64,000 nucleotides of DNA, taken from contig CAZYEV010000008.1 in NCBI GenBank assembly GCA_964646615.1, positions 62,001 to 126,000 of the forward strand, in the 5' to 3' direction. Positions 16,971-25,493 of the stretch are shown one piece after another (the stretch's first letter is position 1; each line of letters starts with the position of its first letter). Both the position numbers and the translations under genes were made by a program. The notes below the pieces were generated by a model, which saw only the letters and a program-made list of their open reading frames with translations, searched no databases and was not told the DNA's origin. Origin of the DNA: M3007 sp964646615. Its GTDB lineage: Bacteria; Bacteroidota; Bacteroidia; Chitinophagales; Saprospiraceae.

Positions 16971-18662
16971 GTGCAAAAACTTCGGCTTAAAGATTTTGAA
17001 CATCACATTCCAGCAGCTACCTGGCAGGCAGCAGAGGGGTTATTACGCGCCCAAGCCGTCCGACAACTTCAGGAAATCGAGCGCCATTTTTGGGTAGCGA
17101 CCATTACCGACGGAGCGCGGCAGTTAGAAGCCGAGGTCATCATTACCCCCAGCAAGATCAAAGCCTTTGCCTGCGAATGCTGGCCAGAGGGTCGGCGCCT
17201 GATGTGCCCGCACATTGCCGCGGCGCTGGTGAAAATTCGGCAATATCTGCATCAGAAAGCCCAGGAACGCGAGGCACAAACTCAGGCTGCTGAAGAGGCG
17301 CGCGCGCGTCGGCTGAACGTGGACAATATCCTGGCTCGCGCCGAAGCCAGCGATTTGGCCGCTTTCGTGCGCCACTATGCCGAGCGCGATGCCACCTTCT
17401 CCCTGGCCCTCAAGGCCTATTTTGCCGGTAAAATAGCTGATTCCGAGGAGCATTACATTGCCGTATTGAAATCTGCCTTCCCCAAGGACGGCAAGGCGCG
17501 CCAGCTCAGACCCACCGAGATGCGTCGGGCTCGCTTAGCACTGGATACACTGATGGCGCAGGCTAATGCCGAACACCCGATGGCTGCTTTCCGCATCAGT
17601 GCCGCTGTGCTTCAGCAACTGGCCGAACGCACTGCTTTGGCGGAGCCTCCCCAGCGCGAAGAGTGGTTGGGCTATTGCCGCCAGGCACTTCAACGCCTTA
17701 CCGACAGCGAACATCTGGCGCCCGAACAGCGCGAGCAGGCGCAACACCTACTCATGGAGGTATTCACTCAAGGGCCATACCCGCAGGAGCTCGTCCTCGA
17801 TACGCTGCGCTTCCTCGGGCGCGCAGCCCGCGATGAAGGTGGCTACCAGCACATCCGGCGCCAGTTCGACCAGGCCGCCTATCCGATACCGACGCCCGTG
17901 CTGCTTCTCTTTGGCGCTGCCTTAGCCGAACGCCACCAGCCCGAAACCCTCCAGCGCGTGCTGGAAGCACACCTCGACGAACCCGAGCGCATGGCCCACA
18001 TCCTGGAAACCCTGGCCCAAGCAGGCTACCATGAAACTACCGTCTATGCGGGTATCATGCTCTTGGAAAAGGCACGCCTTCCCCTGCGCCAGCAACTGGC
18101 CTTAGAAAGCCGACTCATCGCCTCCGCCGAAACGGTCGGCGACAGCACCCACCTCGCCAGCCTGCTCCGCCGGCGCTTCTGCCGCCAGGGCGACGCCCCG
18201 ACACTGACACGCCTGCGACAGATCAGCAGCACCAACTGGCCTGCCGAGCGCGAGCGCCTGCTGACCGAACTGCGCTCCCGCAATGCCTACGATAAAGCCG
18301 CCATGGTTCTGGCTGAAGAAAAAGACTCCGAGGCCCTGGCTGCCCTCCTGCGCGAACGCGCCGATGTGAACGCTCTGCAACCCTACGAAGACCTGTTTCT
18401 GCCCCAGCATGCGGACTTTGTGCACGAAATCTACGTAGAGGCCTTGAGCCGTTACCTGAATGAACATTTCGGAAAACAATCTGCCGACCACGCCCGCGAA
18501 TATCTGGCGGCCTTAGTGCAAAAAGGCCAGCGGGCTTTAGCCACTCAAATCGCCCAGACACTGGTGGACCGCTTCCCGGATAGGACCTACCTGCCCGAAA
18601 CGCTGGCCGAGGCCTTTCCGAAGGCGCAGCGCCCCACATTCATCCTTCCCAACTCCGCCTGA
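16971..18662 (+). CDS. SWIM zinc-finger protein
   Basis: 563 residues. The SWIM motif C-x-C-x(n)-C-x-H is complete: Cys68, Cys70, Cys79, His81 (FACECW then CPHIAAA). The rest is helical, with no known catalytic domain seen; the repeated small helices look like TPR-like or ARM-like solenoids. SWIM proteins usually bind nucleic acid or take part in ubiquitin-like or recombination complexes, but here the role is unknown. The start is a GTG at 16971. rlmH begins 3 bases after its stop, then a rhomboid gene, so these three are an operon. Confidence 0.82.
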   Translation: MQKLRLKDFEHHIPAATWQAAEGLLRAQAVRQLQEIERHFWVATITDGARQLEAEVIITPSKIKAFACECWPEGRRLMCPHIAAALVKIRQYLHQKAQEREAQTQAAEEARARRLNVDNILARAEASDLAAFVRHYAERDATFSLALKAYFAGKIADSEEHYIAVLKSAFPKDGKARQLRPTEMRRARLALDTLMAQANAEHPMAAFRISAAVLQQLAERTALAEPPQREEWLGYCRQALQRLTDSEHLAPEQREQAQHLLMEVFTQGPYPQELVLDTLRFLGRAARDEGGYQHIRRQFDQAAYPIPTPVLLLFGAALAERHQPETLQRVLEAHLDEPERMAHILETLAQAGYHETTVYAGIMLLEKARLPLRQQLALESRLIASAETVGDSTHLASLLRRRFCRQGDAPTLTRLRQISSTNWPAERERLLTELRSRNAYDKAAMVLAEEKDSEALAALLRERADVNALQPYEDLFLPQHADFVHEIYVEALSRYLNEHFGKQSADHAREYLAALVQKGQRALATQIAQTLVDRFPDRTYLPETLAEAFPKAQRPTFILPNSA

Positions 18663-18665
18663 CGC

Positions 18666-19136
18666 ATGAAAGTAGAAGTGTGGGCCATCGGAAAAACGAC
18701 CGAAGCCTATCTGCAAACCGGCATTGGCGTGTACGAAAAACGCCTGAGCCATTACCTGCCCTTCACCTGGCAGGTGCTGCCCACACCCAAAACCAAAAAC
18801 AACGACCCGCAACACCTCAAACAACTGGAGGGCCAGGCCATCTTGGAAAAACTCCGCTCCGACGACTACTTAGTCCTCCTGGACGAACGCGGGCAACAGC
18901 TTAGCTCCGTCGAACTGGCCCAATGGCTCCAACAGCGCCTACAGGCGCCCGCCCGACGGCTCATTTTCCTTATCGGCGGCGCATATGGCTTCTCACCCGA
19001 CCTTTACGCCCGCGCTCAGGCGCAACTTTCGCTCAGCCGCCTGACGTTTTCTCATCAGATGGTGCGCCTTTTCCTGCTCGAGCAACTCTACCGCGCCATG
19101 ACCATCCTGCGCAACGAACCTTATCACAACGAATAG
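18666..19136 (+). CDS. rlmH: 23S rRNA (pseudouridine1915-N3)-methyltransferase
   Basis: Methylates pseudouridine 1915 in helix 69 of 23S rRNA using S-adenosylmethionine. 156 residues, normal length. The N-terminal motif YLQTGI then YEKRLSHYL, LLDERGQ in the middle, and the SAM-binding loop FLIGGAYGF with the final helix RLFLLEQLYRA are all present. It starts 3 bases after the SWIM gene and ends 2 bases before the rhomboid start. Confidence 0.96.
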   Translation: MKVEVWAIGKTTEAYLQTGIGVYEKRLSHYLPFTWQVLPTPKTKNNDPQHLKQLEGQAILEKLRSDDYLVLLDERGQQLSSVELAQWLQQRLQAPARRLIFLIGGAYGFSPDLYARAQAQLSLSRLTFSHQMVRLFLLEQLYRAMTILRNEPYHNE

Positions 19137-19138
19137 CC

Positions 19139-19771
19139 ATGCCAATCACCTACCTCATCATTGGCGTTACCGTCGCCATATCGCTGGGGGCATTCAACAA
19201 TCCCACCCTCTTCGAACGCCTTAAACACTGGCCTTACGCCGAAGCCCAACGCGGCGAATACCACCGCCTGCTCACGGGCGGCTTCCTGCATGCCGACTAT
19301 GTGCACCTGCTGTTCAACATGATTACGCTGTACTTCTTTGGCGGTTTGGTTGAAAACTGGTTTGATGCGCTTTTCCCTGGCGCAGGGCCGCTGCTGTATC
19401 TGGCTTTCTACCTGATGGCCATTGTGGCGGCGTCCCTGGCTACTTATTATCGCTATCAGCGCACGCCCTATTTTGCCAGCATCGGCGCCTCTGGGGCTAC
19501 TTCGGCGGTGCTGTTTGCGGCCATACTGCTGGCGCCCACCCTGAGCCTGTACCTGATGTTTATTCCCATTCCCATACCGGGGGTGGTGTTTGGCATTTTC
19601 TACCTCTGGTATTCCTCGTACGCTGCCCGGCGCGGCGGCGATGGCATTGACCATTTGGCGCATTTCTACGGCGCCGTGTTTGGGTTTATTTTTCCGATTG
19701 TGTTTAAACCGGAACTGCTGCCGCGTTTTTTCCAGCAAATAGAGGCCTGGCTATTGGGCCTGTTGGGCTAA
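19139..19771 (+). CDS. Rhomboid family intramembrane serine protease
   Basis: 210 residues with six hydrophobic segments. The catalytic Ser118 sits in GASGA and the catalytic His175 in AHFYGAVFG; the oxyanion helpers His56 and Asn60 are in HLLFN. Thus the active site looks complete. It cleaves membrane-bound substrates within the bilayer; the target is unknown. The start at 19139 follows the rlmH stop by two bases. Its stop overlaps by 3 bases the stop of the convergent gene for the HEXXH protein. Confidence 0.9.
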   Translation: MPITYLIIGVTVAISLGAFNNPTLFERLKHWPYAEAQRGEYHRLLTGGFLHADYVHLLFNMITLYFFGGLVENWFDALFPGAGPLLYLAFYLMAIVAASLATYYRYQRTPYFASIGASGATSAVLFAAILLAPTLSLYLMFIPIPIPGVVFGIFYLWYSSYAARRGGDGIDHLAHFYGAVFGFIFPIVFKPELLPRFFQQIEAWLLGLLG

Positions 19772-20820
19772 TGGCGCAGTATGGCCTCGATGTCTCGCAC
19801 TAATTTCTGGCCGCTTTCGGAAAGGCGCTTCAGCGTCAGCGGGTCTTTCTTCGAGGCCATCAGAAGGGCGAAGTTGTCGGCCAGTACCTCGTCGGGATGG
19901 ATGATGTACGTCGTATTGTCGCCAATCTGGCGGTAGAAGTCCGGCAATTTTTGCATGTCTAAGGTGCTGCTGAAGCCGTCCTCTCGGGTACGCACATACC
20001 AGCGCCCGTCGGCCTGGGGGATGATTTCAAACAGGCTGAACTCCAGATAAGCAAAGAACAAGCGCTTTTGGGGCGTATAGCCCGGCTCGTTGGCGTAGAT
20101 GATAGGGATAGCCTCGGTGATTTTATCGCCCTCCTTCAGCGTGATTTTTTGGGCAAAATCGGCGCCGTCGGGGTTGTGCAGGATGCGTTCGGCCAGAGGC
20201 TGCGGAAGTTCGAGGCGGTGCATTCCGATAGACTCGAAGCCGATGCGGCGGTACAGGCGCGCGCGTTTGTCGGGGCGCAGGCGCGAATAGACGTGGAACA
20301 GCTCGTGGTACATGGTGTTGAGGAAATCCTGCCGGCGCCGCAGCCGCAGCACGTCTTGCGGAATGACGATGGTGTTCTGGCGGGTGTAATAGACTGACGG
20401 GCCGTAGGGTTTGCCCTTGATTTTGAGGAGCAAGAGCGTATCCGGGAACACATCGAGCGCCGCCTTTTGGGCCGTTTGCCACATTTCCTGCACCACATCG
20501 GCCACAAAGGCCATTTCGTCGGGCGTGAAGGCGGCGGCATCGCGGCGCAAGTAGTCCTCAAAGTCGGGCAGCAGGTCGGCGCGCGTCTGGCCGGGCTGAA
20601 GCGGCTTTTTCATCTGGATGGACATTTCTACGGCGGTAACGCGCTCAAAGAAGTGGTCTATGGTGTCTAAGAGGAGCGCCGAGGCCGTCTGGGCGCTATC
20701 GAGCAGGCGGACGGCGTGTTTCTCGTCGAGCGTAATCAGCGATGTCGTTGCGGCAGGCTGAGCCTGGCAGCGCCAGAGACCCAAAAGCAGGAGAATGGAG
20801 AGCAGGATGTTTTTTTTCAC
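19768..20820 (-). CDS. Secreted HEXXH zinc metalloprotease-like protein
   Basis: 350 residues with a signal peptide (KKNILL then Leu-rich, ending CQAQ). The motif YHELFHVY (HELFH at residues 172-176) is the HEXXH zinc site, and EVLAD at 311-315 is a possible third ligand of the gluzincin E-x-x-x-D type. I do not recognise the family by name. A secreted peptidase is the natural reading, but the substrate is unknown. It ends 3 bases inside the rhomboid stop and begins 15 bases after the sirtuin end, so it may share the sirtuin transcript. Confidence 0.72.
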   Translation of the reverse strand: MKKNILLSILLLLGLWRCQAQPAATTSLITLDEKHAVRLLDSAQTASALLLDTIDHFFERVTAVEMSIQMKKPLQPGQTRADLLPDFEDYLRRDAAAFTPDEMAFVADVVQEMWQTAQKAALDVFPDTLLLLKIKGKPYGPSVYYTRQNTIVIPQDVLRLRRRQDFLNTMYHELFHVYSRLRPDKRARLYRRIGFESIGMHRLELPQPLAERILHNPDGADFAQKITLKEGDKITEAIPIIYANEPGYTPQKRLFFAYLEFSLFEIIPQADGRWYVRTREDGFSSTLDMQKLPDFYRQIGDNTTYIIHPDEVLADNFALLMASKKDPLTLKRLSESGQKLVRDIEAILRH

Positions 20821-20835
20821 GGAGGCAGAAAGCAG

Positions 20836-21561
20836 CTATGTGGGAATGTTGAAGCGTTTTTTCAATTCTTCCACGACTATGGGGACGCCTTCGGTGGCTG
20901 GTTTGGCCACGATTTTCAGGTTTTTCAGGCGCTGCATCTCCCAATTGACCCGCGGGTTGGGGTCTATGTAATAGCAGGGTATTTCCTCGAAGGCGTAATA
21001 GGCTAACGAGGCTGCCGGATAAACGGCCAACGAGGTGCCGACGACGATAAAGATGTCGGCCTGGCGCGTCAGGTCGGCGGCGTCGGGCAGCAGCGGCACT
21101 TCTTCATCAAACCACACAATGTGCGGGCGCAGCTGGTGTCCGCGCTCACACAGGTCGCCGAGGTGGAGGTCATCGTCCCATGGATAAATGAGCTCTGGGT
21201 AGCGGGTAGAGCGCACTTTGCGCAGTTCGCCGTGCAGGTGCAGCACGCGCGTACTGCCGGCGCGCTCGTGCAGGTCGTCCACGTTTTGGGTGATGATGTG
21301 CACATCCTCGAAGTGCTCCTCCAGCCCGGCCAATGCGTAGTGGGCCGTATTGGGCGCCACCTGGAGCAACTGGCGGCGGCGCGCATTGTAGAAGTCCAGC
21401 ACCTTTTGCGGGTCGCGTTTCCAGGCCGTTGGCGTGGCTACCTCTTCGATACGGTATTTGGCCCAGATGCCCTCGGGATCGCGGAAGGTGGACAGGCCGC
21501 TTTCGGCAGATACGCCGGCGCCCGTAAAGATGACGATGCGTTGGGCAATTTTTGTGCTCAC
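20836..21561 (-). CDS. cobB: Sir2 family NAD-dependent protein deacylase
   Basis: Removes acyl groups (acetyl, succinyl) from lysines using NAD. 241 residues, normal for bacterial CobB. Present: GAGVSAESGLSTFRD, TQNVDDLHERAG with the catalytic His in HLHGE. The usual four zinc cysteines are missing; the zinc region has only one Cys, before ERGHQLRPHIVWF. This zinc-less form is the odd point, although I recall it in other Bacteroidota. The gene is 14 bases upstream of the HEXXH protein. Confidence 0.93.
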   Translation of the reverse strand: MSTKIAQRIVIFTGAGVSAESGLSTFRDPEGIWAKYRIEEVATPTAWKRDPQKVLDFYNARRRQLLQVAPNTAHYALAGLEEHFEDVHIITQNVDDLHERAGSTRVLHLHGELRKVRSTRYPELIYPWDDDLHLGDLCERGHQLRPHIVWFDEEVPLLPDAADLTRQADIFIVVGTSLAVYPAASLAYYAFEEIPCYYIDPNPRVNWEMQRLKNLKIVAKPATEGVPIVVEELKKRFNIPT

Positions 21562-21672
21562 GGCGCTGGAAAGGGCTGTTTGTATTCAGGTGCGCCAAAA
21601 TTCGGCAGCAATGGGTTACCGGCGCTGATTTTTACCGCCAATTCAGCGTTCCTTTCGGGCTTTTCATGCCCT

Positions 21673-22491
21673 TCAGTACTGCTCTGACTCATTGGGAAAG
21701 CGCTGTGCCTTCACGTCTTCGATGTACTGGCGTGTAGCGGTCTGGATGAGGTCGAAGAGTTCCAAATAGCGACGCAGGAATCGGGGGCGGAAGCCCTTGG
21801 TGATGCCCAGCATATCGTGCGTAACGAGCACCTGGCCGTCGGTGTATTGGCCGGCGCCGATACCAATCGTCGGAATGTCAATGCTCTGGGAGACTTCACG
21901 GGCCAGTTGGGCGGGTATTTTTTCGAGCACCAAAGCGAAGCATCCGATTGAGTCGAGCAGGCGCGCGTCGTCGCGCAGTTTCTGCGCTTCGGCCTCTTCG
22001 CGAGCGCGAACGGTGTAGGTACCGAATTTGTAGATGCTTTGCGGCGTGAGGCCCAGGTGGCCCATGACGGGGATGCCGGCCATGAGGATGCGGCGGATGG
22101 ACTCCTCAACTTCAGCGCCACCTTCGAGTTTGACGGCATGGGCGCCCGACTCTTTCATGATGCGAATGGCGCTCTTCAAGGCAATTTCGGAATTGGCCTG
22201 ATAGGAGCCGAAGGGCATATCCACCACGACCATAGCGCGATGCACTGCGCGCACAACGGACTGGGCGTGGTAAATCATCTGGTCCAAGGTAATGGGCAGG
22301 GTGGTTTCGTGGCCAGCCATCACGTTGGAGGCTGAGTCGCCTACGAGCAGGACGTCAACACCGGCTTCATCGAGGATGCGGGCCATCGAGAAATCGTAAG
22401 CCGTGAGCATGGCAATTTTTTCGCCGCGCTCTTTCATGGCCTGAAGGGTGTGGGTAGTTACGCGCTTGGTATCGCTTCCGGTTACAGACAT
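21673..22491 (-). CDS. panB: 3-methyl-2-oxobutanoate hydroxymethyltransferase
   Basis: Transfers a hydroxymethyl group from methylene-tetrahydrofolate to 2-oxoisovalerate, the first step to pantothenate. 272 residues, as usual. The metal Asp pair is in GDSASNV and VDMPFGSY, the catalytic Glu in LEKIP, and the loop VKLEGG is intact. It has its own upstream region with a TACTTTCG box (near 22523) on the minus strand. No panC or panD in the window. Confidence 0.95.
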   Translation of the reverse strand: MSVTGSDTKRVTTHTLQAMKERGEKIAMLTAYDFSMARILDEAGVDVLLVGDSASNVMAGHETTLPITLDQMIYHAQSVVRAVHRAMVVVDMPFGSYQANSEIALKSAIRIMKESGAHAVKLEGGAEVEESIRRILMAGIPVMGHLGLTPQSIYKFGTYTVRAREEAEAQKLRDDARLLDSIGCFALVLEKIPAQLAREVSQSIDIPTIGIGAGQYTDGQVLVTHDMLGITKGFRPRFLRRYLELFDLIQTATRQYIEDVKAQRFPNESEQY

Positions 22492-22545
22492 GGGCAGTGC
22501 AGGTTAGGTCGCTTCAGGGGCGAAAGTAGGGCTTAAAAACAAAAA

Positions 22546-22567
22546 GCCACGCCTCTTGTGGCGTGGC
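22546..22567 (-). terminator. Intrinsic terminator of the DUF4249 gene
   Basis: Perfect 8-base stem GCCACGCC/GGCGTGGC around TCTTGT, followed on the minus strand by TTTTTGTTTTT. It lies 150 bases past the stop at 22719 and just before panB begins. Confidence 0.75.
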
Positions 22568-22718
22568 CGTAAAACAACAAATTATAATCCCATGAACATT
22601 GTTCGAATCTGAGAGCCTGCGGCGGCATTGACCAAAGCAGCGCAAGAATACGGCAAATAAACGGCAGACACAGGCGTATTGTTGCGCGCGAGCGGGCGTT
22701 AACAAACAGTTTGAGAAA

Positions 22719-23732
22719 CTACTGGAAATTGAGGTCTCGTTCGGGCGAGCGTTCGTTCATGCTGTTAATGGTTTCCGGCGTTACGGAGACGTTGGGCAAT
22801 GTAGTGAGGTTTTTGCCAGTAAAGATGCCGAAGCCTTCGGAGAGGTTAGTGTACAGGGTAACGAGTTCGGCCCCGGTGATGCCAGCATTGGCAGCGGCGG
22901 TTTCTAAATAGCGTTCGATTTCGCGCCCGCCGCCTTCGAGCGTGATGTCAATGCCTTCAAAACGGCGGAACGTGTTGTTGGCCGGCGGCAGATTTTCGAC
23001 TAAGAAGCGGTAGAACGACTCCGACAGGATGCGCTCAGTAGTGAGGAAGCCGTTGCCGGTGAGCACGTTGGAACGGCGCGTGTTGGGCACGGGCGTCCAG
23101 TAAAGCGTATCGCGTTTGACGAGGGTACCGTTGAGGTTGTTTTCGCGGATGCGAATGCGGAATCGGATGGAGAAGTAAACACCGTTGGAGTCGCAGAACC
23201 AGGTGATGTTGGAAGAGCGGTCGCGCAGGAAAGTGATGCGGACGGGTATCAGGCTGGGGTCAGGCGACTGGATAGTGAAATTGCCAGGTATGGTGGTCTC
23301 TGCAGTAACGTCGGGGCGGCCATCGTTGCGCACAATGCGCAGGCGATAGCGCCGGCCCGGCACGAGCGTCTCTTTAGTCTTATACAGCCAGTTGGGCGAA
23401 GTGGCAAAAATGCCATTCTTGCGCGGATAACCTTCCAGGTTTCCGTCCACGCGCGTCAGCGGGAACTTCCTGTTCGTGGCCACCTCTTCGATGAAAACCT
23501 GAATGGCATTCGCCGGGTAGTAAATGGAGTCCGGAATCTGAGCGATTTGCAAGGCGCTGGTTTCCGGGTCTAAAAAAGCCTTTTCGATGCGGACGTAATG
23601 CGCCGTGTCGTTGGGCGAAAGTATGGCATAGACGATGGGCACCTCTTTCCAGGGCGCCGTGAGTTCAAAATCGTTGGAGCACGATTGCGCAAAAACCAGC
23701 GCCACGCCAAAAGCAAGGAGGACTCGAGTCAT
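22719..23732 (-). CDS. DUF4249-like lipoprotein
   Basis: 337 residues. A lipobox (VFAQSC, Cys about 18) places it in the outer membrane or periplasm. Beta-rich motifs VPIVYAILSPNDT and HYVRIEKAFL near the start and the later PG-R-YRL repeat fit the DUF4249 family. In other Bacteroidota this family is often paired with a TonB-dependent receptor; none is seen beside it. The ATG at 23732 starts the signal peptide; the longer reading frame is less likely. A TATATTTG box at 23766-23773 may drive it. Confidence 0.72.
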   Translation of the reverse strand: MTRVLLAFGVALVFAQSCSNDFELTAPWKEVPIVYAILSPNDTAHYVRIEKAFLDPETSALQIAQIPDSIYYPANAIQVFIEEVATNRKFPLTRVDGNLEGYPRKNGIFATSPNWLYKTKETLVPGRRYRLRIVRNDGRPDVTAETTIPGNFTIQSPDPSLIPVRITFLRDRSSNITWFCDSNGVYFSIRFRIRIRENNLNGTLVKRDTLYWTPVPNTRRSNVLTGNGFLTTERILSESFYRFLVENLPPANNTFRRFEGIDITLEGGGREIERYLETAAANAGITGAELVTLYTNLSEGFGIFTGKNLTTLPNVSVTPETINSMNERSPERDLNFQ

Positions 23733-23765
23733 GGAGTAGTGTTGTGTGTTTATGAATTCGGGCGG

Positions 23766-23773
23766 CAAATATA
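23766..23773 (-). promoter_or_regulatory. Candidate -7 box for the DUF4249 gene
   Basis: TATATTTG on the minus strand, 33 bases before the ATG at 23732. Full match to TAnnTTTG. Confidence 0.4.
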
Positions 23774-23859
23774 GCGCCCGTGGTCAAGTGCTGGGTGGCA
23801 ATTGCGCCGTATGTAGCCGGATCCGGGGGGCAGGGTGAAACTCTGAAAACAGGTTTTGT

Positions 23860-23886
23860 CGAGGCGGGAGCCTCGCCAGAGCTGGC
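23860..23886. other. Two small stem-loops between genes
   Basis: CGAGGC-GGGA-GCCTCG followed by GCCAG-AG-CTGGC and six T on the plus strand. They lie between the end of the amidase gene and the start of the DUF4249 gene, both minus strand. The T run is on the strand opposite to the genes, so the function as a terminator is doubtful. Confidence 0.35.
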
Positions 23887-23948
23887 TTTTTTGAGTCTTT
23901 TGCCTCACAGTACAGCCCTGCGTAAGGTCAGTTAGGAGGTCAGGACGG

Positions 23949-25430
23949 CTAAAGCGCTTTAACCTCGTCCCATTGCAGCGCTTTTTCCAATTGCCCGGCC
24001 AATCGGAACAGGACGTGCTCTTCGCCGAGGCGGGCGGTAAACATGACGCCGATGGGCAGGTTTTCCTCTTCGGTGCGCAAGACGGGTACGGACATAGAGG
24101 GCTGCCCGGTGATGTTGGCGAAGGCCGTCCAGGGCATGTAGTCGTAGATTTTATCGGCTAATTTCTGGATGGAGGCTTTGACGGCGGCGCCCAATTGCAG
24201 GGTATTGACCACCCGCATGAGGCGTTCTTCGGCAGCGCTGGGCTGCAGGCTTCCGATGCGGATGGGCCGCCGGGCCAGCGTGGGCGTGAGCAACAGGTCG
24301 TATTGTTCGTGGAAAGCGGCAACGCGCTGGCTGATGAAACTCCACTGGCGTTTGGCGTTGGCATACTCTGCTGCGGAGAAGGACTGGCCCAACAGATAGA
24401 GGGCGTAGGTGCTCGGTTCTACGTCGGAGGGGCGCACAGAGCGCTTGAGGAACTCCTGGAGCATGAGCATGTCGCCGCCCAATTCGCCGGCGACGACGAC
24501 CAGAAATGACTCCGCCAGGTCCTCGCGCCGGTAAGGCAGGGGGGCCTCGACCACCTCGTGCCCTTCAGCGCGCAGGATGTCCACGGTGCGCAACAGGGCC
24601 TCTTCACAGGCCTCATCCACGGGGAAGCCCAGCGTGTGTTGCAAGGAGTAGCCGATGCGCAGACGTCCGGGCGGTGTTTCCACTTCTTGCAGGTAGGGCC
24701 GTTGGGGCGGTTCAATGATGTACGGGTCGCCCGGAGCAGCGCCCTGGATGGCGTCTAAATAGGCCGCCGAGTCGCGCACGGTACGGCTGACACAGTGCTC
24801 GATGGCAGCACCCGACCACATTTCGCCCATGAGCGGAGCCCAGGAGACACGCCCGCGCGTAGGCTTAAGGCCAAAGAGGCCGCAACACGAGGCGGGTATT
24901 CGGATGCTGCCGCCGCCGTCGTTGGCGGTGGCCATAGGCACAATGCCTGCCGCTACGGCAGCTGCCGAGCCGCCGCTGGAACCGCCGGGCGAATGCTCCT
25001 CGTTCCAGGGGTTGCGTGTAGGGCCAAAGGCCTGCGGCTCGGTAAAGGGCGTCAGGCCAAATTCCGGCGTATTGGTCTTGCCTAACAGAAGCAAACCGGC
25101 GCGCCTGGCTCGCTTGACCACCTCGCTATCGTGAGTAGAGCGGTATTTCGCATAAGCCCGACTGCCCACACACATGGGCATGCCCTCAATTTCCATCCCT
25201 AAATCCTTAACCAGAAACGGCACACCAGCAAAAGGCGCCTCGCGGCTGACGCGCTGCGCTTCCTGGCGCGCCTGCTCTAAGCGGAAATGAATGACGGAAT
25301 TAAGCCGGGGATTGACCGCCTCTAAACGAGCAATGGCAATGTCCACCAATTCGGTGGCAGCGACTTCGCCGCGCCGCACTAAGGCAGCCAGCCCGAGGGC
25401 ATCGTACTGTCGGTATTCTTCGAATGTCAT
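23949..25430 (-). CDS. Amidase (amidase signature family)
   Basis: Hydrolyses an amide bond through the Ser-cisSer-Lys triad. 493 residues, usual length. The Lys is in FLVKDLG near residue 75, the signature GGSSGGSAAAVA near residue 150, and the second Ser in DGGGSIRIPAS, followed by GLFGLKPTRGRVS. The substrate is not readable; 6-aminohexanoate-dimer hydrolase-like and general amidases share this pattern. I chose the ATG at 25430 rather than a TTG 36 bases upstream. No GatA partners (GatB/C) nearby, so it is not the tRNA amidotransferase. Confidence 0.92.
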   Translation of the reverse strand: MTFEEYRQYDALGLAALVRRGEVAATELVDIAIARLEAVNPRLNSVIHFRLEQARQEAQRVSREAPFAGVPFLVKDLGMEIEGMPMCVGSRAYAKYRSTHDSEVVKRARRAGLLLLGKTNTPEFGLTPFTEPQAFGPTRNPWNEEHSPGGSSGGSAAAVAAGIVPMATANDGGGSIRIPASCCGLFGLKPTRGRVSWAPLMGEMWSGAAIEHCVSRTVRDSAAYLDAIQGAAPGDPYIIEPPQRPYLQEVETPPGRLRIGYSLQHTLGFPVDEACEEALLRTVDILRAEGHEVVEAPLPYRREDLAESFLVVVAGELGGDMLMLQEFLKRSVRPSDVEPSTYALYLLGQSFSAAEYANAKRQWSFISQRVAAFHEQYDLLLTPTLARRPIRIGSLQPSAAEERLMRVVNTLQLGAAVKASIQKLADKIYDYMPWTAFANITGQPSMSVPVLRTEEENLPIGVMFTARLGEEHVLFRLAGQLEKALQWDEVKAL

Positions 25431-25477
25431 GACGGGTGGTGGGAGGTTCCGTTTTATTTTATCCAAAAAAGCCTGCG

Positions 25478-25485
25478 CAAATATA
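25478..25485 (-). promoter_or_regulatory. Candidate -7 box for the amidase gene
   Basis: TATATTTG on the minus strand, 47 bases before the ATG at 25430. Full match to TAnnTTTG; it touches the end of the upstream amidase_2 gene. Confidence 0.35.
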
Positions 25486-25493
25486 GCGCGCCC

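Noticed and set aside
22598..22615. GTTCGAATCTGAG, considered as a tRNA T loop.
   Set aside because: No matching acceptor or anticodon arms around it.
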